A DNA stretch of 11,233 nt from Kitasatospora phosalacinea (lineage in GTDB: Bacteria > Actinomycetota > Actinomycetes > Streptomycetales > Streptomycetaceae). The stretch spans positions 1 through 11,233 of the forward strand of contig NZ_JNYE01000155.1 of assembly GCF_000717185.1 (NCBI RefSeq), written 5' to 3'. Each line of letters begins with the position of its first letter. Position 1 is the stretch's first letter. Below, piece by piece: positions 6,215-11,233 of this stretch. The translations under genes and the position numbers were made by a program. Under the pieces are notes generated by a model. That model saw only the letters and a program-made list of their open reading frames with translations, was not told the DNA's origin and ran no database searches.

Positions 6215-7203
6215 CCGGCCCCGTCGTCGACGTCCACGCCCACCTGCTGCTGCCCGAGGTCGAGGCCCTCGTCGCCGGACAGCCCGGCCTCGCGCACGCC
6301 AAGGCCCTGGACGCCCGCCGCAACGGGCCGAAGTCGCTGTCCGTCAGCGGCCCGATGGTCGCCGCCCGGATCCCGCTGCTCACCGACCCCGCCGCCCGGC
6401 TCGCCGCCATGGACGCCCAGGGCGTCGACGTGCAGCTCGTCTCCCCGTCGCCCTCCCACTACCACTACTGGGCCGACGAACTGACGGCCCGTCGGATCTG
6501 GGAGGCGGCGAACACCGCCACCGCCGCGCACTGCGCCGCCGCCCCCGACCGGCTGCGCGGCCTCGGCCTGGCCCCGCTCCAGCACCCGCAGCTCGCCGTC
6601 GGAGCACTCGACCACGCACTCTCCCTCGGCCTGCTCGGCGTCGAACTCTCCAGCCACGCACCGGGCGTGGAGCTCTCCGACCCCGCGCTCGAACCCCTCT
6701 GGGCCCGGGCCGCCGAGACCGGGGCGGTGCTCTTCCTGCACCCCTTCGGCTGCACCCTCGACGAGCGACTCGACCGCTGGTACCTGTCCAACACCGTCGG
6801 CCAGCCCACCGAGAACGCCGTCGCCCTCTCCCATCTGATCTTCTCCGGCGTCCTCGACCGCCACCCCGGCCTGAAGGTCCTCGCCGCGCACGGCGGCGGC
6901 TACCTGCCCACCCACATCGGCCGCTCCGACCACGCCTGGCGCGCCCGCCCCGACGCCCGCGGCTGCGCCCGCGAACCCAGCAGCTACCTGCGCCGGATGT
7001 ACTTCGACTCGCTGGTCCACGACCCTTATGTCCTAAGGGAGTTGATCCGCGCGGCCGGCGCCGGAAGGGTGCTGCTCGGCTCCGACTTCCCGTTCGACAT
7101 GGGCACCGAGGACCCGCTCGGCGCCCTCGCCGCGGCCGAACTCCCCGCCGCCGATTCGGACGCCGTCCGCGGCGCCAACGCCGTTGCCCTGCTGGGCCTT
7201 TGA
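6211..7203 (+). CDS. Amidohydrolase_2 family protein, ACMSD/gamma-resorcylate decarboxylase-like
   Basis: A 330-residue TIM-barrel metal enzyme of the amidohydrolase_2 group, which contains non-oxidative decarboxylases (ACMSD, gamma-resorcylate decarboxylase) as well as hydrolases. Metal and catalytic residues are visible in order: H9 and H11 in DVHAHLLLP, H177 in LFLHPFGC, H227 in AAHGGGYLP and D292 in LLGSDFPFDMG. GTG at 6211 overlaps the monooxygenase stop codon, has an AAGGAGG Shine-Dalgarno ending 4 nt upstream, and places HAH near the N-terminus as expected. The dioxygenase gene follows after 25 bp. A decarboxylase acting on a phenolic acid or on a carboxylated ring-cleavage product is the likeliest role; C-C or C-O hydrolysis is the alternative. 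A short run of rare codons at 7024-7041 contrasts with the rest of the gene. Confidence 0.9.
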   Translation: MTGPVVDVHAHLLLPEVEALVAGQPGLAHAKALDARRNGPKSLSVSGPMVAARIPLLTDPAARLAAMDAQGVDVQLVSPSPSHYHYWADELTARRIWEAANTATAAHCAAAPDRLRGLGLAPLQHPQLAVGALDHALSLGLLGVELSSHAPGVELSDPALEPLWARAAETGAVLFLHPFGCTLDERLDRWYLSNTVGQPTENAVALSHLIFSGVLDRHPGLKVLAAHGGGYLPTHIGRSDHAWRARPDARGCAREPSSYLRRMYFDSLVHDPYVLRELIRAAGAGRVLLGSDFPFDMGTEDPLGALAAAELPAADSDAVRGANAVALLGL

Positions 7204-7228
7204 CCCCACCGCCTGAGGAGGACCACCC

Positions 7229-8164
7229 ATGAACCGCCTGCTCACCCACCTGCGGCACGTCGACCTCGCCGTCCCCGACTTCGAGAAGCAGCTCGACTTC
7301 TACTCCGGCGTCTGGGGCCTGACCGAGACCGCCTCCGACCACGGGATCTCCTTCCTGGCCGCCGAAGGCTCCCCCGAGCAGTACGTGGTGCGCCTGCGCC
7401 GAGCGGAGGAGAAGCGCCTCGACCTGGTCTCCTACGGCGCCGCGAACCCCGCCGACGTCGACACCCTCGCCGAGCAACTGCTCGCCCAGGGCGTGCAGTT
7501 GATCACCCGGCCGGGCAGCGTCGACACCCCCGGCGGCGGCTACGGCTTCCGCTTCTTCGACTGCGACGGCCGCACCGTCGAGGTCTCCGCCGACGTCGCC
7601 GCCCGCCGGCACCGCCGGATCGAGGAGAAGGAGTCGGTGCCCGTCCGGCTCTCCCACGTCGTCCTCAACTCGCCCGACCTGGACCGCACCCGCCTCTGGT
7701 ACGAGCAGCACCTCGGCTTCCGGCTCTCCGACACGCTGTCCTCCCCGCACATGGGCGAGGTCATGCACTTCATGCGGATCAGCAACCAGCACCACTCGAT
7801 GGCCCTCGCCAAGGGCCCGCACACCTCGCTGCACCACGTCTCGTTCGAACTGCGCGGCCTGGACGAGTACATGTACGGCACCGGGCGGGTACTGCGCGCG
7901 GGCGTCCGCAAGATCTGGGGCCCCGGACGGCACCTCGCGGGCAACAACACCTTCTCCTACTTCCTCGACCCGCACGGCAACACGGTCGAGTACACCACCG
8001 AGCTGGAGTCCCTCGACGAGGACACCTGGCACCCGCACGTCTACGACTTCTCGCAGCCCGAGGTCACCGACCAGTGGGGCACCGCCAACCCGATGAGCGA
8101 GATCGTCGCCAAGGAGTCCTTCAACGACGTCGACCGCGGCGTCTTCGTCGCCCCGCCCGTCTGA
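7229..8164 (+). CDS. Type I (VOC) extradiol ring-cleavage dioxygenase
   Basis: A 311-residue two-domain vicinal-oxygen-chelate dioxygenase, which uses Fe2+ and O2 to open a catechol-type ring next to the hydroxyls. The N-terminal domain (about 5-125) starts with HLRHVDLAVPDFEKQLDFYS. The catalytic domain (about 138-262) carries the expected 2-His-1-Glu set: H143 in LSHVVLNSPD, H202/H203 in SLHHVSFEL and E254 in DPHGNTVEYTTE, with QHHSMAL (187-193) and Y244 as second-sphere residues. Length agrees with the BphC/catechol 2,3-dioxygenase class. ATG at 7229 has a strong GAGGAGG Shine-Dalgarno. Following a monooxygenase, it marks the ring-opening step. The products would pass to the FAH-type enzymes, as in the trihydroxytoluene (DntD/DntG) and naringenin (FdeC) routes that I recall. 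Substrate preference cannot be read directly. Confidence 0.94.
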   Translation: MNRLLTHLRHVDLAVPDFEKQLDFYSGVWGLTETASDHGISFLAAEGSPEQYVVRLRRAEEKRLDLVSYGAANPADVDTLAEQLLAQGVQLITRPGSVDTPGGGYGFRFFDCDGRTVEVSADVAARRHRRIEEKESVPVRLSHVVLNSPDLDRTRLWYEQHLGFRLSDTLSSPHMGEVMHFMRISNQHHSMALAKGPHTSLHHVSFELRGLDEYMYGTGRVLRAGVRKIWGPGRHLAGNNTFSYFLDPHGNTVEYTTELESLDEDTWHPHVYDFSQPEVTDQWGTANPMSEIVAKESFNDVDRGVFVAPPV

Positions 8165-8188
8165 CCCGCCCGTCCGACCCACCGCACT

Positions 8189-8241
8189 CCGGGGACGCGG
8201 CGCGGCACCCGTCCAGCCCTGACACCGCGCCGCGCCCCCGG
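8189..8241. terminator. Strong intra-operon hairpin
   Basis: Bases 8189-8205 pair with 8225-8241, giving 16 pairs with a single A-C mismatch (8195/8235) and a 19-nt loop. The stem is almost all G-C. It fills most of the 100-bp gap between the dioxygenase stop codon and the second FAH-family gene and ends about 10 bp before that gene's Shine-Dalgarno. It may be a partial terminator or an mRNA processing/stability element that lowers or separates expression of the last two genes. Confidence 0.55.
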
Positions 8242-8264
8242 TACCAGCCCGAGGGAGCCACCCC

Positions 8265-9227
8265 ATGCGCTTCGCCACCTACGAGCACGAGGGCCGCCGC
8301 CACTGCGGCGCGCTCGCCGACGACCGGCTGCACCCGCTGCCCGACGGCACCGACCTGCTCGACCTGATCCGCTCCGGCACCGACGCCCTGCACGCCGCCG
8401 GCCGCACCGCCCTGGCCGGCCCGCCCGGCCCGGCCGTCGACGAGGTGCGGCTGCTGCCGCCGTTCCAGCCGCCCACCGTCCGTGACTTCGTGGCCTTCGA
8501 GGAGCACGTCGAAGGGGTGCGCAAGAGCGTCAACGGCATCGCGGGCGTCCCCGAACAGTGGTACGCCGCACCGACGTTCTACTTCGGCAACCCCTACGCG
8601 GTGATCGGCGCCCACGACGGCGTGCCCGTCCCGCCCGGCTCGCAGGCCCTCGACTTCGAACTGGAGGTCGCGGCGGTGATCGGCCGGGAGGGCGGTGACC
8701 TCACCCCCGAACAGGCCCGCGACCACATCATCGGCTACACGGTCCTCAACGACTGGTCGGCCCGCGACCTGCAGTCCGCCGAGATGCAGGTCGGCCTCGG
8801 CCCCTGCAAGGGCAAGGACACCGCCACCACCCTCGGCCCCTGGCTGGTCACCGCCGACGAACTCGAACCGCACCGCGACGGGGACGGCTTCCTGCGCCTC
8901 GCCCTGACGGCCCGGGTCAACGGCGCGGTCGTCGGCACCGACCTGCTCTCCAACATGGGCTGGACCTTCGAGGACCTGGTCGCCTACGCCTCCCGCGGCA
9001 CCGTCGTCCGGCCCGGCGACGTGCTCGGCTCCGGCACCATGGGCAACGGCGGCTGCCTCGCCGAACTCTGGGGCCGCAACGGGCGACGGGAGCCCGCCCC
9101 GCTGAAGGTCGGCGACACCGTCGAGCTGACCGTCGAAGGCATCGGGACGACCGCCAACACCGTCGTCCCCGGCGCCGCACCGCAGCCGGTCCCCGCCGCC
9201 CGTCCGCGCCCCCGGACCCGCCCGTGA
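8265..9227 (+). CDS. FAH-family hydrolase/isomerase (second, fumarylacetoacetase-like)
   Basis: A 320-residue member of the fumarylacetoacetate hydrolase superfamily with an N-terminal subdomain (about 1-65) that opens MRFATYEHEGRRHCGALADD. Key residues are H81 in FEEHVEG (likely catalytic His), metal ligands E132 and E134 in DFELEVAAVIG and D163 in LNDWSARDLQ, K184 in CKGKDTATTLGPWLV, and the GSGTMGNG loop (255-262). These blocks resemble true fumarylacetoacetases more than the first FAH copy does. The protein probably hydrolyses or isomerises the diketo acid formed after ring opening. ATG at 8265 has GAGGGAG upstream. The last 17 residues form a Pro/Arg/Ala-rich tail (PGAAPQPVPAARPRPRTRP region) outside the fold. 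The stop codon overlaps the SDR start (GTGA). Confidence 0.93.
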   Translation: MRFATYEHEGRRHCGALADDRLHPLPDGTDLLDLIRSGTDALHAAGRTALAGPPGPAVDEVRLLPPFQPPTVRDFVAFEEHVEGVRKSVNGIAGVPEQWYAAPTFYFGNPYAVIGAHDGVPVPPGSQALDFELEVAAVIGREGGDLTPEQARDHIIGYTVLNDWSARDLQSAEMQVGLGPCKGKDTATTLGPWLVTADELEPHRDGDGFLRLALTARVNGAVVGTDLLSNMGWTFEDLVAYASRGTVVRPGDVLGSGTMGNGGCLAELWGRNGRREPAPLKVGDTVELTVEGIGTTANTVVPGAAPQPVPAARPRPRTRP

Positions 9228-9961
9228 CCGGGGGAGGACGGCTGGCCGGGAAGGTCGTCGTGGTCACCGGCGCCGCGCAGGGCCAGGGCGCGGCCGGGGC
9301 CCGGGCGCTGGCCGCGGAGGGCGCCGACGTGGTCGCCACCGACGTCCGGCCCGCCGACGGCTGCCGCCCCCTGGACGTCACCGACCCGGACGCCTGGGCC
9401 GCGCTCGCCGCCGACCTGCGCGCCGAGCACGGCGCGGTGCACGGCCTGGTCAACAACGCGGGCGTCACCTGGCGGGCCCGGCTCGGCGAGGTCGACGCCG
9501 CGGACTTCGCCCGCGTCCACGCCGTCAACGCCACCGGTCCGCTGCTCGGCATGCAGCACCTCGCCCCGCTGATGCCGCCCGGCGCGTCGATCGTCAACGT
9601 CGGCTCGGCGGCCGCGCTCACCGCGCACTACCCGGTGGCCTACACCGCCAGCAAGTGGGCGCTGCGCGGCCTGGCCAAGGCCGCCTGCGTCGAACTCGGG
9701 CCGCTCGGCATCCGGGTCAACACCGTCCACCCCGGCTTCATCGAGACCGAGATGACCGCCACCGCCCCGGCCGCGTTCCGCGAAGCCAACCTGCGCGAGA
9801 CCCCGCTCGGCCGCACCGGCACCGTCGACGAGGTCACCGGGCTGGTGGTCTTCCTGCTCTCCGACGCGGCCTCCTTCATCACCGGCGCCGAGATCCCCGT
9901 CGACGGCGGCTACACCGCGCACGGCGGTGCCAAGTCGATCTCCGACGCGCTCCGGGCCTGA
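9224..9961 (+). CDS. Short-chain dehydrogenase/reductase (classical SDR)
   Basis: A 245-residue classical SDR with all hallmark residues: the cofactor motif TGAAQGQG (15-22), D40 at the end of strand 2 (favouring NAD(H) over NADP(H)), NNAG (77-80), and the catalytic set N102, S128, Y140 and K144 (YTASK). The FabG-like end DAASFITGAEIPVDGGYTAHGG follows. It would oxidise or reduce a hydroxy/keto group, perhaps on the aliphatic fragment released after ring cleavage or on the substrate side chain. GTG at 9224 overlaps the upstream stop codon (GTGA). Its Shine-Dalgarno is poor, so expression probably depends on translational coupling. It is the last gene of the operon and converges on the membrane protein gene 60 bp away. 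Function class is secure; substrate is not. Confidence 0.93.
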   Translation: MTGGGRLAGKVVVVTGAAQGQGAAGARALAAEGADVVATDVRPADGCRPLDVTDPDAWAALAADLRAEHGAVHGLVNNAGVTWRARLGEVDAADFARVHAVNATGPLLGMQHLAPLMPPGASIVNVGSAAALTAHYPVAYTASKWALRGLAKAACVELGPLGIRVNTVHPGFIETEMTATAPAAFREANLRETPLGRTGTVDEVTGLVVFLLSDAASFITGAEIPVDGGYTAHGGAKSISDALRA

Positions 9962-10006
9962 ACCGCCCCCGCACCGCCCGGGAGGCCGCGCGGACGGAGC
10001 CGGTCC

Positions 10007-10045
10007 CACCGCCCCGGGAGGTCAGCGGTGCCGGGCGGGGCGGTG
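10007..10045. terminator. Possible hairpin between convergent genes
   Basis: CACCGCCCCG (10007-10016) is complementary to CGGGGCGGTG (10036-10045) with a 19-nt loop. The right arm lies within the last codons of the minus-strand gene. The operon (ends 9961) and that gene converge here, so a terminator is expected. An alternative left arm at 9971-9979 competes, so the structure is uncertain. Confidence 0.35.
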
Positions 10046-11008
10046 CACGAGGACGAGCGTGAAACCGACGGTGCCGAGGGCGACCAGGACGACGCCGCTG
10101 ACCAGCAGCGAGACCGGCGGCCGCCCGTGGTCGGCCGGGAACGGCAGGCCCGCGGCCGCGGCGACCCGGGCCGGTTCGGTGCGGGCGGCGGAGGCCGGGG
10201 GAGCGGTGGCGCCGTTCCGGGCGGGGGCGGGGAGCGCGTCGACGCCGAGCACCTCGGTGCGGGGGCGGGCCGCGGTCGGTGCCGACTCCGCGGCGGACGG
10301 CTGCGCGGACGGCTGCGCGGCGGCGGGCGCCCCTGCGGCGGGCGCGCCCGGGCGGGCGACCCGGAGGGTGGTGTGCGTGGCGGCCGCGAAGCTGTCCGCG
10401 GACCCGTACCGGAGCCCGAGCCGGACGTCCACCTGCTGCGCGGCGGAACCGGCGGCGACGGAGAGCCGGAAGGCGTAGCGGGCGCTCCCGCCCGGTGCGA
10501 GGTCGGTGGCGGGCGGGGCGGCGCCGCGCAGCGAACGGTCGCAGCCGACCGCCAGCGGCAGGGCCTCCCAGCCCGCGGAGGTCCGCACCTGGAGCAGCAA
10601 CTCGTCGGCGCGCAGCGCTTCTCGCGGGCCGCGGGCGGCGTCGTTGCGGAGGGCGGGCAGCGGGGCGGCGCCCTCCAGCGCGGCGGTGCCGGTGTTGCCG
10701 ATCTCCGCGGTGAACTCGACCGGGGCGCCGCCCGCCACCAGCGTCCGGTCCGCGGCGGGCAGGAACGCCAGCGAGACGGCCTGCGCCGGTGCCGACCGCG
10801 CGGCGGACGGGGACGCGGTCGCGGAACCGGTGCCGGACGCGTCGGAACCGGACGCGGAGGGCGACGGCGGGGCGGAGGGCTGCGCCGGGGTCGGGGTGGC
10901 GGGCGGCCGTTCGTCGCAGGCCAGGGCGGCAGGGGCGCCGCCGAGGACGAGGACGGCGCCCAGGGCGGTGCCGGTGCCGAGAACGGCGAGACGGGAGCGG
11001 ACGGGCAC
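10022..11008 (-). CDS. Secreted, C-terminally membrane-anchored Ala/Pro-rich protein of unknown function
   Basis: A 328-residue protein that I do not recognise as a named family. It has an N-terminal signal peptide (basic MPVRSRL, hydrophobic core to about residue 24, ALA-C at 28-31). A low-complexity Pro/Ser/Ala/Thr linker follows (about 33-75), then a folded region (about 76-220) that reads like an extracellular beta-sandwich (VEFTAEIGNTGTAALEG, RYAFRLSV). A second Ala/Pro-rich linker follows, and a single C-terminal transmembrane segment, SLLVSGVVLVALGTVGFTLVLV, with a short basic tail (HRPARHR). This implies an exported protein anchored on the outer face of the membrane. The residue before Cys31 gives only an imperfect lipobox, so lipid attachment is doubtful. 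There is no LPXTG sortase motif. GTG at 11006-11008 has GGGGGA about 6 nt upstream. It is convergent with the operon and probably unrelated to it. Confidence 0.8.
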   Translation of the reverse strand: MPVRSRLAVLGTGTALGAVLVLGGAPAALACDERPPATPTPAQPSAPPSPSASGSDASGTGSATASPSAARSAPAQAVSLAFLPAADRTLVAGGAPVEFTAEIGNTGTAALEGAAPLPALRNDAARGPREALRADELLLQVRTSAGWEALPLAVGCDRSLRGAAPPATDLAPGGSARYAFRLSVAAGSAAQQVDVRLGLRYGSADSFAAATHTTLRVARPGAPAAGAPAAAQPSAQPSAAESAPTAARPRTEVLGVDALPAPARNGATAPPASAARTEPARVAAAAGLPFPADHGRPPVSLLVSGVVLVALGTVGFTLVLVHRPARHR

Positions 11009-11108
11009 GGTGGTTCCCCCAGGGACGGAAGCGGCGGGCGGCGCGTTCGGTGCGCGTGCCCCCCGTCTCCCCGCTGCCGCCCGGAGAATGCCGACGGATC
11101 CCGGTCCG

Positions 11109-11134
11109 CCCCGGCCCGCCCCGTCCCGGCCCCC
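11109..11134 (-). other. Potential G-quadruplex after the epimerase stop codon
   Basis: The plus strand has five runs of 3-5 C (11109-11112, 11115-11117, 11119-11122, 11125-11127, 11130-11134) separated by 1-2 bases. The minus strand, which is the transcript strand of the epimerase, therefore has five closely spaced G-runs able to form a compact quadruplex 3' of the stop codon. Formation is not shown, and GC-rich genomes produce such tracts by chance. Confidence 0.4.
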
Positions 11135-11142
11135 GGTGCTGG

Positions 11143-11233
11143 TCAGGCGCGGTGGGCGAGGGTGAACTCCCAGGCGTCGGCGACGATCCGGTCGAGTTCG
11201 GGGCGCTTGGGGACCCAGCCCAGCGCGTCGCGG
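11143..11233 (-). CDS. galE: UDP-glucose 4-epimerase-like protein, C-terminal 29 residues
   Basis: On the minus strand the frame reads into the window from its right edge and stops with TGA at 11143-11145. The 29 visible residues include RDALGWVPKRPELDRIVADA followed by WEFTLAHRA. This matches the end of GalE-type NAD-dependent epimerases, where (R)xxLGWxPxxxxLxxIVxDAWxF is conserved. GalE interconverts UDP-glucose and UDP-galactose. Only the tail is visible, so another extended SDR epimerase of the same group cannot be excluded. Its stop codon is 134 bp upstream of the start of the membrane protein gene on the same strand. Confidence 0.72.
   Translation of the reverse strand, partial: RDALGWVPKRPELDRIVADAWEFTLAHRA

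Noticed and set aside
3978..8164. A kynurenine/tryptophan degradation cluster (formamidase-like, FAD monooxygenase, ACMSD-like, dioxygenase)
   Set aside because: There is no tryptophan dioxygenase, kynureninase or cupin-type 3-hydroxyanthranilate dioxygenase. The ring-cleavage enzyme is of the VOC type, and the cyclase lacks the classic HxGTHxD histidines.
3813..8278. Long minus-strand frames opposite the catabolic operon
   Set aside because: They have low-complexity Gly/Val/Arg compositions and no recognisable motif, whereas the plus strand encodes enzymes with intact catalytic residues throughout.
10916..10925. Lipoprotein cleavage site at Cys31 of the membrane protein
   Set aside because: The residues before Cys are A-L-A rather than the usual L-x-A/G, and the protein already has a C-terminal membrane anchor; signal peptidase I cleavage is at least as likely.
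1..11233. Mobile element, integrated plasmid or phage, CRISPR array, tRNA or attachment site
   Set aside because: I found no transposase, integrase, terminal inverted repeats, regularly spaced repeats or cloverleaf sequence. Codon use and GC look uniform across the window.

Overview
The window has very high GC content, third codon positions almost always G or C, GTG starts and GTGA stop/start overlaps. It carries a family GH19 chitinase of the secreted actinomycete kind. Together these point to an actinomycete chromosome, most likely Streptomyces, Kitasatospora or a close relative. I see no transposase, integrase, phage gene, tRNA, rRNA or CRISPR array.

Layout. 1-363: C-terminal end of a GH19 chitinase, closed by a perfect 19-bp bidirectional terminator hairpin (381-423). 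442-1767 (-): MFS transporter. 1955-2887 (-): NodD-like LysR regulator. 2998-9961 (+): seven co-directional catabolic genes, in order FAH-family hydrolase, cyclase-family hydrolase, class A FAD monooxygenase, ACMSD-like amidohydrolase/decarboxylase, type I extradiol (VOC) dioxygenase, a second FAH-family hydrolase, and SDR dehydrogenase. 10022-11008 (-): secreted, membrane-anchored Ala/Pro-rich protein of unknown function, convergent with the operon. 11143-11233 (-): last 29 codons of a GalE-like UDP-glucose 4-epimerase.

How it works together (inference). The seven enzymes make a coherent ring-degradation route. The FAD monooxygenase would hydroxylate an aromatic ring, the amidohydrolase could remove a ring or product carboxyl, the VOC dioxygenase would open the ring, and the FAH, cyclase and SDR enzymes would break down the acyclic product. 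The MFS protein could carry the substrate. The enzyme set resembles what I recall of the LysR/FdeR-controlled fde naringenin (flavonoid) operon of Herbaspirillum.

Most notable observation. The gap between the LysR gene and the operon contains a nod-box-like operator (2905-2941, with similarity running to about 2953). It has two ATC-N9-GAT motifs separated by 7 bp, plus the nod-box segments TGCCATC and ACAATC. A diverged copy with identical geometry lies at 1935-1971 on the minus strand, overlaps the LysR stop codon and faces the transporter gene. In 33 aligned positions the two sites share 24. A NodD-type regulator with nod-box-type sites driving a catabolic regulon in an actinomycete, possibly for flavonoids or related phenolics, is the best candidate here for an undescribed system. 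Two strong hairpins inside the operon (4971-5012 and 8189-8241) may divide its expression.
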